A stretch of DNA of 27,929 nt from JASJHI01 sp965371355 (GTDB taxonomy: Bacteria; Actinomycetota; Acidimicrobiia; Acidimicrobiales; Ilumatobacteraceae): NCBI GenBank assembly GCA_965371355.1, contig CBDUYD010000017.1, positions 1-27,929 on the forward strand. Reading direction: 5' to 3'. Of the stretch, positions 14,366-21,779 are shown one piece after another. Both the position numbers and the translations under genes were made by a program. The notes beneath the pieces are model-generated. The model saw only the letters and a list, made by a program, of their open reading frames with translations. It searched no databases and was not told the origin of the DNA. Numbering within the stretch: the stretch's first letter is position 1; every line of letters starts with the position of its first letter.

Positions 14366-15298
14366 GTGGGCACAAGATTCCCCCTCCGGCACGTTTCGAT
14401 CCACGGTCACGACGTCGGCTACCGCCGCGCCGGCGAGGATCACGACGAGGTCGTCCTCCTCATCCACGGTCTCGCCGGGAGCTCCAAGACCTGGGATCTC
14501 GTCATGCCGGCGCTCGGCGAACGCTACGACGTCATCGCCCCCGACCTGCTGGGCCACGGCGAGTCGGCCAAGCCGATGGGCGACTACTCGCTCGGCGCGT
14601 TCGCCAGCGGTTTGCGCGACCTCCTTGCAGTGCTCGATGTCTCCAGCGTCACCATCGTCGGTCATTCGTTCGGCGGCGGCATCGCGATGCAACTCGCCTA
14701 CCAGCATCCGCGCCTTGTCGATCGGCTCGTACTCGCCTGCAGTGGCGGCCTCGGTCGCGACGTGTCGTGGCTGCTGCGCCTCCTCACCCTTCCAGGCGCC
14801 GAGTACCTGATGCCGGTGTTCTTCCCGAAGCTGCTGGTCGAGCCCGCCACCGAGTTCGGCCGCTTTCTCGGTCGCCGCGACATCCGTCGTCCCTACCTCG
14901 CCGAGATGTGGCGGGCGTACAGCTCGCTGGCGGGAGCGCCGAACCGAAAGGCGTTCGTGCGCACGATGCGCGGCGTCATCGAGCCTGGCGGCCAGACGGT
15001 CAACGCCAGCGATCGTCTCTACCTCGCAGCCAGGGTGCCGACACTGATCGTCTGGGGCGACCAGGACGGGATCATCCCCGTCCAGCACGGGATCGACGCC
15101 CACGACGAGATCGAGGGAAGCCGACTCGAGATTCTCGAGGGGATCGGCCATTTTCCCCACGTCGAGGCGCCAGATCGATTCTCCGAAGTGTTGCTCGACT
15201 TCCTCGACTCGACCGAACCTGGCGCGAGCCCCGGGCCGCTCGGCGAGGTCATCGTGGCGGGGTCGAGCGAACCACCTACGTTGCTCGATTCGGCCTGA
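14366..15298 (+). CDS. Alpha/beta-hydrolase fold protein
   Basis: A 310-residue cytoplasmic hydrolase. The oxyanion-hole motif HGLAGS is at 34-39, VIAPDLLGHGES at 56-67, and the nucleophile elbow GHSFGG at 99-104 with S101. The acid is in WGDQDGIIP (D234 likely) and the histidine in GIGHFPHVE (H262), giving a complete Ser-Asp-His triad. A cap region lies at about residues 130-205. The last 25 residues or so (TEPGASPGPLGEV...) extend beyond the fold. The substrate (ester, epoxide, C-C bond or haloacid) cannot be decided; the Ser nucleophile rules out classical haloalkane dehalogenase and epoxide hydrolase, which use Asp. The start GTG 14366 is supported by the leaderless promoter. Confidence 0.88.
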   Translation: MGTRFPLRHVSIHGHDVGYRRAGEDHDEVVLLIHGLAGSSKTWDLVMPALGERYDVIAPDLLGHGESAKPMGDYSLGAFASGLRDLLAVLDVSSVTIVGHSFGGGIAMQLAYQHPRLVDRLVLACSGGLGRDVSWLLRLLTLPGAEYLMPVFFPKLLVEPATEFGRFLGRRDIRRPYLAEMWRAYSSLAGAPNRKAFVRTMRGVIEPGGQTVNASDRLYLAARVPTLIVWGDQDGIIPVQHGIDAHDEIEGSRLEILEGIGHFPHVEAPDRFSEVLLDFLDSTEPGASPGPLGEVIVAGSSEPPTLLDSA

Positions 15299-15301
15299 AC
15301 C

Positions 15302-15331
15302 GCGTCCCCGCACCGTGTGGTGCGAGGACGC
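15302..15331. terminator. Bidirectional hairpin between convergent genes
   Basis: GCGTCCCCGCACC (15302-15314) pairs with GGTGCGAGGACGC (15319-15331) at 12 of 13 positions with a four-base loop GTGT. It fills the 38-base gap between the convergent hydrolase and surface-protein genes, the expected place for a shared terminator. No long T-run is present. Confidence 0.75.
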
Positions 15332-15336
15332 ACATC

Positions 15337-16860
15337 TCAGTCGGTCGGGTTGTCGGTCGCGGTGTCTTCGGTCCGCGTCGAACGGATCAGGAGGAAGCCA
15401 CCGGCGATCAAGGCCAGTGCGGCGAGGAGGATGCCGATCGTGCTACCGGATCCGGTGACCGGCAGACCGCCGGTGGGTGTACCCGAGCTCGCGCCTCCAC
15501 CGCCGGTCGGCGTGCCCGAACTCGAGCCTCCACCGCCGGTGGGCGTGCCCGAACTCGAGCCTCCACCGGGCGGCGGCGGATCGGCACAGGCCTCGGTGGC
15601 GGGCGGGTAGGCGACCAACGCGCTCCCGCTCGGGTTGATCGTCGCCGTGACGAGGAGACCCTCACGGAGGTGCGCATCGGAAGGATCCGGCTCCCAGTTG
15701 CCGTTGGCGGCCAACCGCCAGCCGGGCCAGTCCTCGGGATCGGCCGACGCACCCGGGTAGATGACCGTGTCGATCAGCGGGGCGTTCGGATACTCGGCGA
15801 CGACGTCTCCGTTGACGTCTGTGATCGTCAGGTCGACGGTCGTCGCTCCGAAGTTCGTGATGATCTCGTAGGAGATGAACGGAATGTCGGCGATACAGAC
15901 TGGGCCGATCGCTCCGACAGCGACCTCGGCAGCCGCCGGGCAGCCGCCCTCGGGAGCGGGAATGATGTCTGCCGCGTGGGACCCGTGGAGTCGCTGCGCC
16001 TCCGCCTGCGTGAGCGGGCCCTCGACCGAGTAGGTGTCGTCGGCGTTGGTGTGGCAGAGGTTGATCTCGACGGTCTGGACGCCGGCGCAGCCGCCTGCTG
16101 GCGCCGGGTTGATGTCGTTGGGATGGTCGCCGTGGAGTTGCTCGGCCTCGGCCGGGGTGAACGGCCCCTCGAGCGAGAAGCTGCCGTCGGCGTTGGAGTG
16201 GCAGAGCTCGACCTCTGGCGGCGGCGGGCAGCCGCCCTCGGGGGCTGGAATGATGTCGCCGGCATGGCCGCCGTGGAGTTGCTGCGCCTCGGCCTCTGTC
16301 AGCGGGCCCTCGAGGGTGTAGCTGCCGTCGGCGTTGGAGTGGCAGAGATCGATCTCCACTTCGGGCACCGTGGTGGTGGTGGTGGTGGTGGTGGTCGGCG
16401 TCGTGCTGGTCGTCTGGGTCGGTGTGCAGGTGAATTCGACCTCGATGTCACCGGAGAAGACCCCCGACCATACGCCGCCGTCGATGCCGCTGTCCCGGTT
16501 GCCGATGAACACGCTGATGGTCACGTTGTCGTTGAGCGTGATCGGGCCGTCGGCGGGGGTTTGCGCGCCGGGCGCCCGTTCGACGTTGAGCATCGTCACC
16601 GAATTCACCGACGAGACGATCAGGTCGTTGAGGAGGTGGACGGACGTGTTGTTGGTGCCGTTGGCATTGACCTCGCAGGTCTGACCGGCGAAGCCCTGCG
16701 TCGGGAACGTCCCGAGGGTCACGGTGGTGTCTGTCGGGGCATCGACGAATGCGGTCAAGGCGACCGAGAAGCTGGCCGCCTGGACGTTTGTCGTCGGGAG
16801 GACGAACGCTGCGGTCCCTATCAGTGCGGCGACTCCCGCCAGAGCTAGTCGTTTCATCAT
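15337..16860 (-). CDS. LPXTG surface protein with three Cys/His repeats
   Basis: A 507-residue exported protein. ATG 16858-16860 (a second ATG follows at once) lies after GGAGGACG. It has a Sec signal (MMKRLALAGV..., likely cleaved after VQA at residue 28), an N-terminal domain to about residue 146, a poly-Thr linker (156-164), and three repeats of about 39 residues (173-211, 220-258, 269-307). Each repeat starts with CHSNAD or CHTNAD and contains LHG.H, DI.PAP and GGC. A second domain (about 311-425) and a Gly/Ser/Thr-Pro spacer follow. The C-terminus is a sorting signal: LPVTG at 466-470, a hydrophobic helix at about 474-492, then RSTR. It is therefore probably linked to the wall by a sortase, which is not encoded here. 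The repeat Cys and His residues could bind metal or form disulfides. I do not recognise the whole protein, and no enzyme motif is seen. Confidence 0.9.
   Translation of the reverse strand: MMKRLALAGVAALIGTAAFVLPTTNVQAASFSVALTAFVDAPTDTTVTLGTFPTQGFAGQTCEVNANGTNNTSVHLLNDLIVSSVNSVTMLNVERAPGAQTPADGPITLNDNVTISVFIGNRDSGIDGGVWSGVFSGDIEVEFTCTPTQTTSTTPTTTTTTTTTVPEVEIDLCHSNADGSYTLEGPLTEAEAQQLHGGHAGDIIPAPEGGCPPPPEVELCHSNADGSFSLEGPFTPAEAEQLHGDHPNDINPAPAGGCAGVQTVEINLCHTNADDTYSVEGPLTQAEAQRLHGSHAADIIPAPEGGCPAAAEVAVGAIGPVCIADIPFISYEIITNFGATTVDLTITDVNGDVVAEYPNAPLIDTVIYPGASADPEDWPGWRLAANGNWEPDPSDAHLREGLLVTATINPSGSALVAYPPATEACADPPPPGGGSSSGTPTGGGGSSSGTPTGGGGASSGTPTGGLPVTGSGSTIGILLAALALIAGGFLLIRSTRTEDTATDNPTD
15466..15567 (-). 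repeat. Gly/Ser/Thr-Pro spacer repeats of the surface protein
   Basis: Three near-identical units encoding roughly GGGSSSGTPTGG lie just before the LPVTG sorting motif, a usual wall-spanning spacer. Such DNA repeats tend to vary in copy number between strains. Confidence 0.85.
15940..16344 (-). repeat. Three tandem Cys/His protein repeats
   Basis: These are coding repeats at 16228-16344, 16087-16203 and 15940-16056, separated by short linkers. The first two share a nearly 30-base identical stretch around the CHSNADGS codons, indicating fairly recent duplication; the third is more diverged. Confidence 0.9.
16369..16395 (-). repeat. Nine-codon threonine (ACC) run
   Basis: A run of nine Thr codons, mostly ACC, forms the linker between the N-terminal domain and the repeats of the surface protein. 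A trinucleotide run like this is prone to slippage. Confidence 0.9.
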
Positions 16861-16918
16861 CGTCCTCCGAGTGTCATCGCTGCCCGCACGAACCGGTCGC
16901 CCGTGCCGATGGGTCCAG

Positions 16919-16971
16919 ATAGTAGGCGCCATCGAGTCGAACTGACACTCTTATCTCGTCAAGATGTGTCA
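16919..16971 (-). promoter_or_regulatory. Putative promoter and inverted repeat for the surface-protein gene
   Basis: On the minus strand, TACTAT (16919-16924) could be a -10 with GTGTCA (16943-16948) as a weak -35, 18 bases apart. This would give a leader of about 50 bases before ATG 16860. The -35 is one arm of an inverted repeat, 16943-16971 (TGACACTCTT ... AAGAtGTGTCA, one bulged base), so a protein bound there would block RNA polymerase. Confidence 0.45.
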
Positions 16972-17027
16972 ATCGCCTCTGCAACGTGGCCGCGGGTCCC
17001 TGAAACCGCACGCGCGCCCGATCCGGC

Positions 17028-17582
17028 TCAGCGTCGACGTACGACGATCGAGGCCTGTCCGCCGCCCTCGTGATGATGGAGCACGTCGACTTCGAGTCGG
17101 CTGAATGCCTTCACCAGTTCGCCAGGCGCGGCGTGGAACGGTCTGCCGTCACTCTCGACCTGCGACAGCACGGTCACCACGGCGATGCCGCCCGGCGCTA
17201 GCGCGTCCACGAAGGACGGGTAGAGCGCCGGCGCCCTGAAGCGTTGGCAGACGAGCACGTCGAGCGAGGTGGCGTCCGCCGGGAACCCCTCGTCCAGATC
17301 ATGTACCCGCGCGGTCACGCGGTCGCCGAGCCCGGCCGCCTCCGCCGCCCGCAATGTCATCTCGACCGCGACCGGCGAGACGTCGAACGCGGTGACGACC
17401 AGGCCCCGAGCCGCGAGCCAGAGCGTCTGTCCGCCCGCCCCGCAGGCGATGTCCGCCGCCCTCCCGGTCGAGGGGATCAGCGAGAGCACGTCACCGCTCG
17501 CGGCGACGGCGATCGGTGCCGACGGTTCGGCGAGCGGACGGTCGGCGTAGCGCTCGTCCCACCGCGCTCGATCTGCCTCCAT
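17028..17582 (-). CDS. Class I SAM-dependent methyltransferase (small TehB-like)
   Basis: A 184-residue protein starting at ATG 17580-17582; there is no ribosome-binding site, but CATGAT lies six bases upstream, so it is probably leaderless. It opens with RWDERYADRPLAEPSAP, the usual entry of small TehB-type methyltransferases. The SAM motif AADIACGAGGQT is at residues 42-53, the ribose-binding acid in VTAFDVSPVAVE around 63-74, and motif IV is SLDVLVCQRF around 107-116. It is shorter than the methyltransferase at 6149-6751 but built the same way; they may be distant paralogues. Candidate acceptors include chalcogen oxyanions or thiols; nothing nearby decides this. The gene is divergent from the DUF4916 gene. 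Confidence 0.82.
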   Translation of the reverse strand: MEADRARWDERYADRPLAEPSAPIAVAASGDVLSLIPSTGRAADIACGAGGQTLWLAARGLVVTAFDVSPVAVEMTLRAAEAAGLGDRVTARVHDLDEGFPADATSLDVLVCQRFRAPALYPSFVDALAPGGIAVVTVLSQVESDGRPFHAAPGELVKAFSRLEVDVLHHHEGGGQASIVVRRR

Positions 17583-17588
17583 CGACGG

Positions 17589-17594
17589 ATCATG
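17589..17594 (-). promoter_or_regulatory. -10-like hexamer CATGAT for leaderless methyltransferase gene
   Basis: Read on the minus strand, CATGAT is followed by six bases and the ATG of the methyltransferase, with no Shine-Dalgarno sequence. Confidence 0.4.
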
Positions 17595-17653
17595 GCACGC
17601 TCGTCCGACGCATCCTTGGGCGATCGTCGGCCGCGTGGGATCATCGGAGGGTG

Positions 17654-18202
17654 ATGGACACCGACGACACCTCGAGCACGCAGACGTCGACCGGTTGGCT
17701 CTCACCCGAGGACCTCGAACTCGTGCGGGCGAACGTGCCGACCGTGTACGTCGACGCGGTGCCGGTGCGCGTCGACGCGCTGGGCAATGTCACCGAGGTC
17801 GGTCTGCTGCTCAGGGTCGCCGCCGACGGCTCGATCAGTCGGATGGTCGTCACAGGCCGCGTGCTCTTCGGAGAGCGCGTCCGCGAGGCGCTGATGCGCC
17901 ACTGCGAGAAGGATCTCGGCCCGCTCGCACTCCCGCGGGTCCCCGCCAATCCCACTCCCTTCACCGTGGTCGAATACTTCCCGAACCCCGAACGGTCGGG
18001 CTTCTACGACCCGCGGCAGCACGCGGTGAGCCTCGCCTACGTCGTGCCGGTCGACGGTGAGTGTGAGCCGACCCAGGAAGCGCTCGACCTCGCCTGGTTC
18101 TCGCCGGACGAGGCGGTCGGCGAGCAGGTGCGCTCGCAGATGACCGGCGGCCACGACCGGTTGATCCGACTGGCACTGGCACACGTCGGCAAGCTGCCGT
18201 AA
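17654..18202 (+). CDS. DUF4916 Nudix-like protein with degenerate Nudix box
   Basis: A 182-residue protein. The ATG at 17654 follows GGAGGGTG; the GTG three bases earlier is equally possible. The opening WLSPEDLELVRANVPTVYVD, then DALGNVTEVGLLLR, and PQPE-like acidic ending EALDLAWFSPDEA match the actinobacterial DUF4916 family, assigned to the Nudix superfamily. The Nudix box position is GRVLFGERVREALMRHCEKD: the G-x5-E and R are present, but the REUxEE core reads RHCEKD, so two of the metal-binding glutamates are His/Lys/Asp. Catalysis of a nucleoside-diphosphate substrate is therefore uncertain; binding or altered chemistry is possible. The Nei gene follows 71 bases downstream with its own promoter. 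Confidence 0.82.
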   Translation: MDTDDTSSTQTSTGWLSPEDLELVRANVPTVYVDAVPVRVDALGNVTEVGLLLRVAADGSISRMVVTGRVLFGERVREALMRHCEKDLGPLALPRVPANPTPFTVVEYFPNPERSGFYDPRQHAVSLAYVVPVDGECEPTQEALDLAWFSPDEAVGEQVRSQMTGGHDRLIRLALAHVGKLP

Positions 18203-18259
18203 TCCGTCGCGGGCGGCCCCCCTGCTCACGGTTGCCACCATCGGCGCGCGCCGAACGCG

Positions 18260-18265
18260 TACGAT
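18260..18265 (+). promoter_or_regulatory. -10-like hexamer TACGAT for leaderless nei-type gene
   Basis: TACGAT is eight bases before ATG 18274, with no ribosome-binding site between them. Confidence 0.5.
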
Positions 18266-18273
18266 CGGGCCCG

Positions 18274-19164
18274 ATGCCGGAGGGGGACACCATTCACCGT
18301 TCGGCGAGTGCACTCCGTACTGCGCTCGGCGGCAAGCCGATGTTGCGATTCGACGCTCCCCGGCTGATCGGACCCGCACCCAGGGTCGGTCGTGTCGTCG
18401 AGCGCGTCGAGAGTCACGGAAAGCACATCGAGATCGTGTGGGACGACAATCTCGTGCTGCACACGCACATGCGGATGTCAGGCGCATGGCACCTCTACCG
18501 GCGGGGCGAGCGGTGGCGCCGCCCGCACGGGCAGATGAGGGTCGCGATCGAGGTCGGCGACTGGGTGGCGGTGTGCTTCAGTGCGCCGACGGTGGAGACA
18601 TATCGCGTGCTCGACCGGCGTCGTCACCCCGGCATGGGCCGCCTGGGACCCGATCTCTGCACGGAAGGCGTCGATCTCGGTGAGGCCGTGAATCTCCTGC
18701 TCTCGTACCCTGATCCGGACGCGCGGATCGGCGAGGTGCTGCTCGACCAGCGCGTGATGTGTGGAATCGGCAACGTCTACCGCTGCGAGGTGCTGTTCGC
18801 TGTCGAGATGAGTCCGTTCGCGCCGGTGGGTGCACTGAGCGAGGCGGACGCGAACGCCATCGTGCACTCGTCAGCATCGCTGCTCAGGGCCAACCTGCGT
18901 TCGCCGCATCGCGTCACCGCTCCGAATACTGCCACCGGGCGGGCGGTGTACGGCCGCAACGGCCAGCGCTGCCCCCGGTGTGGCGAAACGATCCGATCGC
19001 GCCCGATCGGCCTGCACCGCAGGATCCTGTACTGGTGCCCCGGGTGCCAGATACATCTCGACCCGCGGAACGGCGAATCGGTCGACCACACGCCGATCGA
19101 CCCTCACCCCGCGGCCCAGCGCTTCCTCTCCGATCTCCCGTGGAACCGCCGGGACGCGTCCTGA
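18274..19164 (+). CDS. nei: Fpg/Nei-family DNA glycosylase/AP lyase (endonuclease VIII-like)
   Basis: A 296-residue base-excision repair enzyme that removes oxidised bases and cuts the abasic site. The N-terminus MPEGDTIHR carries the catalytic Pro2 and Glu3, so the start at ATG 18274 is fixed by chemistry: Met must be removed to free Pro2. K50 in ESHGKHIE is the conserved beta-clamp lysine. The helix-two-turn-helix is around GIGNVYRCEVLF (164-175). The C-terminal zinc finger has Cys233, 236, 255 and 258. MPEGDT rather than MPELPE marks the Nei rather than the MutM branch, similar to mycobacterial Nei2. A leaderless promoter lies directly upstream. Confidence 0.93.
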   Translation: MPEGDTIHRSASALRTALGGKPMLRFDAPRLIGPAPRVGRVVERVESHGKHIEIVWDDNLVLHTHMRMSGAWHLYRRGERWRRPHGQMRVAIEVGDWVAVCFSAPTVETYRVLDRRRHPGMGRLGPDLCTEGVDLGEAVNLLLSYPDPDARIGEVLLDQRVMCGIGNVYRCEVLFAVEMSPFAPVGALSEADANAIVHSSASLLRANLRSPHRVTAPNTATGRAVYGRNGQRCPRCGETIRSRPIGLHRRILYWCPGCQIHLDPRNGESVDHTPIDPHPAAQRFLSDLPWNRRDAS

Positions 19165-19181
19165 AACCGGACGTGCGCTGA

Positions 19182-19200
19182 CCGAGGCGCGCGGCCTCGG
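19182..19200. terminator. Hairpin between convergent nei and ABC permease genes
   Basis: CCGAGGC (19182-19188) pairs perfectly with GCCTCGG (19194-19200) around a GCGCG loop, inside the 42-base gap between two convergent genes. It is GC-only without a T-run; a shared terminator is likely. Confidence 0.65.
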
Positions 19201-19206
19201 CTGCGC

Positions 19207-21750
19207 TCACTCGGTGGCGATCGCCTCGAGCACGTCCATGTTCGCCGCCTTGCGCGCAGGGTAGATGGCCGCGAGGAGGCCGGCGACGACCGCACCAGCG
19301 AGGATCAGCGCAATCGTGAACGGGCTGAAGGCGAGCTTGCTGACGAAGTCGTCGGGTACCGCCAGCGAGAGCGCGATGCCCAGGAACGTTCCGAGCACGA
19401 TGCCCACGACCGCGCCGAACGTCGACACGATCACCGCTTCCCACCGCACCGAGCGCCGCGTCTGTCGCCGGTTCATACCGACGGCTCGCAGCAACCCGAT
19501 CTCGCGGGTTCGTTCGAACACCCCGAGTGCGAGCGTGATCGAGATGCCGAGCACGGCGATCGCGATGGCGAACGCGAGCAGCATCGTGATCACGAGTAGC
19601 AGTTGGTTGATCTGATCCTCCTGCTGCTGGCGGAACTCGGCATTGGTCTGCACGTTTGCCTGGGGGAACTCTTCCATCGCGGCCACGACGGCGGCATCGC
19701 CCTGGTCGGCGTCGACACCGTCGGCGAGCTTGGCGATCACGAAGAAGTCACGCGGTTGTGAATCCGAGACCGACTCGAACGTGTCGAGACCGATCAGCCA
19801 GTTGCCGAACGTGGCATCGCCGTAGATGCCGGCGACGGTGAGCATCGCCTCGGTCCCGTTCTGGTAGACCACGTCGATCGTCGAGCCGACCTCGAGGTCG
19901 AGATCGCCGGCCGGGTCGGTGTGCACGAGCACCTCGTCGAGCTGCAACCCGGCGATCGAGCCATCCTCGAGGTCGGCGTCGACGAGTTGATCGAAGGCGT
20001 CCGCGTCGATCGCCCCGAAGCTCTTCTCGTCTCCGTCGACGAGCGCCCCGATGCCGCGAATCGGTGTGACCGCGTCGAGTTCGGGCACCTCGGCGAGCGT
20101 CTCGGCGACGATCGGGGAGAGCCCGAAGAAGCTCTCGTCGGTGACGATGTAGTCGGCGTCGATCGCCTCTTCGAGCGTCTCGACGAACGTCGCTCGGACC
20201 GATGAAGCGAACACCGCGGCGGCGCTGACCAGCGACACGCCGATCATCAACGCTGCCGCGCTCGACGATGTCCGCCGCGGCGCGCGGGCCACGTTCTCGC
20301 GGGCGAGAGCGCCGGGCGTCTTGAACAGTTTCTCGATCGGCCAACCGATGGCACGGGTGATCGGGCGGGCGATCGTGGACGACACGCTGGCCACCCCGAG
20401 GAAGAGCAATAGTGCGCCGCCGCCGGCGAACAGCAGCAGACCGGACGTGCCGCCGGGACTGATGAACAACCCGATCAGGAACAGCGCGGCGCCGACCGAC
20501 GTGACGACGACCCCGGCGACGAGACGTCCCGAGCGCATCGCCGAGAACCCGAGTTCGGGTCGCATGGCCGCGACCGGTGGAATCTTCGCCGCCCGACGGG
20601 CGGGCACGATCACCGAGAGCATCGTGATCCCGACGCCGACGACGGCGGCCATCACGATGGTGCGCGGGAGCAATACGGTCGGCGCCGAGGGGAACCCCGC
20701 ACCCGCCGCGCCGAAACCTGCGACCAGCAGTCGTGCGACGAGCACCCCGCCGAAGACGCCGAGCACGGTGGCGACGATGCCGAGTATCAGCGCTTCGACG
20801 GTGATCATCCGGCGGATCTGCTTGCCGGAGGCACCGACCGCGCGCAGCAGGGCCAACTCGCGCAGTCGCTGCCCGATCGTGATCTGGAACACGTTGTTGA
20901 TGATGAATGCGCTGACGAAGGCGGTGATGAAGGCGAAGATCAAGAGACCGGTGCCGAACACGTCGACGAACGCGTTGACGCCCTCGGCCGCGTCGTCGGC
21001 GAGTTCCTCGCCCGTGATCACCTCGACGTCGACGGGCAGCGCCGCTTCGATCGCCGATCGGACCGACGAGGGGTCGGCACCGTCGACGAGCTTGATGTCG
21101 ATCGCGTCGACCTTGTCGTCGGTGCCGAAGTGGTCGAGCGCCGTCTCGAGGTCGAGGGCGACGATCGTCGCCCCGGCGAAGCCGTCGGAGTCGGCGAGCC
21201 CGAGCGTGCCGCTGACGATCGCGGTGTATGTGCCGGTATCGGTGACGTACTCGACCGTGTCGCCGATCTCGATGTTCTCGCGGCTCGCGGTGGCCTTGTC
21301 GATGGCGACCTCGTCGGGGCCGAGCGGGACGGTCCCGTCCTTGAGGGTGACACCCTGGAGGCCGTCGGCACCCAGCCAGGAGACGCCGAGCGGCGGTCCG
21401 CCTCTGGCACCCGGCGCCTCGCCCTCGTCGTTGAGCAACTGCGCGAACCTCGTGACGGTCGGCTCGACGATCGCCACACCGTCGACGGTTCGGATCGTGT
21501 CGGCGTAGTCGACGGGGAGCGGCTCGCGCGACGCGTCGCCATCGAACTCCTGGGCGCTGCGCACCTCGAGGTCGACATCCTGGGCGAGTTCGTCGAACAG
21601 ATCGGCAAAGGTTGCCCGGAGGCTGTCGGCGAGCACGAACGAACCGACGACGAATGAGACACCGGCCATGATCGCGACGGCGATCGCGATCGTCCGCCCA
21701 AGTCGTGCGCGGATGCTCTTGCGGGCGATCAGTGTGGTTGCGCGTGTCAT
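19207..21750 (-). CDS. ABC transporter permease with two FtsX domains (MacB-like)
   Basis: An 847-residue membrane protein starting at ATG 21748-21750 after GGAGATTGAA. An N-terminal helix (TIAIAVAIMAGVSFVVGSFV) is followed by an extracytoplasmic domain to about residue 250. The first FtsX bundle lies around 265-400 (FVSAFIINNVFQITIGQRLRE, then LALLRAVGASG). A middle pair of helices is around 410-460. A second extracytoplasmic domain spans about 500-690. The second FtsX bundle (VLGISITLALGVFERTREIG, then LLRAVGMNRRQ) ends IYPARKAANMDVLEAIATE. The 'LLRAVGA..RQIRR' and 'YPARKAA..dpleAl' signatures are typical. Such permeases export lipids, lipoproteins, peptides or drugs, or act mechanically. 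The ATPase gene is 29 bases upstream; together they form the transporter. Confidence 0.92.
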   Translation of the reverse strand: MTRATTLIARKSIRARLGRTIAIAVAIMAGVSFVVGSFVLADSLRATFADLFDELAQDVDLEVRSAQEFDGDASREPLPVDYADTIRTVDGVAIVEPTVTRFAQLLNDEGEAPGARGGPPLGVSWLGADGLQGVTLKDGTVPLGPDEVAIDKATASRENIEIGDTVEYVTDTGTYTAIVSGTLGLADSDGFAGATIVALDLETALDHFGTDDKVDAIDIKLVDGADPSSVRSAIEAALPVDVEVITGEELADDAAEGVNAFVDVFGTGLLIFAFITAFVSAFIINNVFQITIGQRLRELALLRAVGASGKQIRRMITVEALILGIVATVLGVFGGVLVARLLVAGFGAAGAGFPSAPTVLLPRTIVMAAVVGVGITMLSVIVPARRAAKIPPVAAMRPELGFSAMRSGRLVAGVVVTSVGAALFLIGLFISPGGTSGLLLFAGGGALLLFLGVASVSSTIARPITRAIGWPIEKLFKTPGALARENVARAPRRTSSSAAALMIGVSLVSAAAVFASSVRATFVETLEEAIDADYIVTDESFFGLSPIVAETLAEVPELDAVTPIRGIGALVDGDEKSFGAIDADAFDQLVDADLEDGSIAGLQLDEVLVHTDPAGDLDLEVGSTIDVVYQNGTEAMLTVAGIYGDATFGNWLIGLDTFESVSDSQPRDFFVIAKLADGVDADQGDAAVVAAMEEFPQANVQTNAEFRQQQEDQINQLLLVITMLLAFAIAIAVLGISITLALGVFERTREIGLLRAVGMNRRQTRRSVRWEAVIVSTFGAVVGIVLGTFLGIALSLAVPDDFVSKLAFSPFTIALILAGAVVAGLLAAIYPARKAANMDVLEAIATE

Positions 21751-21779
21751 TTCAATCTCCGAGGGTCAGGTGCCGGGGC

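Noticed and set aside
15940..16344. Repeats that could suggest a CRISPR-like array
   Set aside because: The repeats are coding, of unequal DNA similarity, in frame, and part of a protein with a signal peptide and sorting signal.
14185..16848. An 887-codon open frame on the plus strand
   Set aside because: It runs through the alpha/beta hydrolase in another frame and antisense to the surface protein. Its product is Arg/Gly-rich and low in complexity, while both overlapped genes have clear motifs. It is a product of high G+C.
20321..21508. A 395-codon plus-strand frame inside the ABC permease gene
   Set aside because: Its Ser/Thr/Pro/Ala-rich composition mirrors the antisense of a membrane protein. 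The permease frame has the FtsX signatures.
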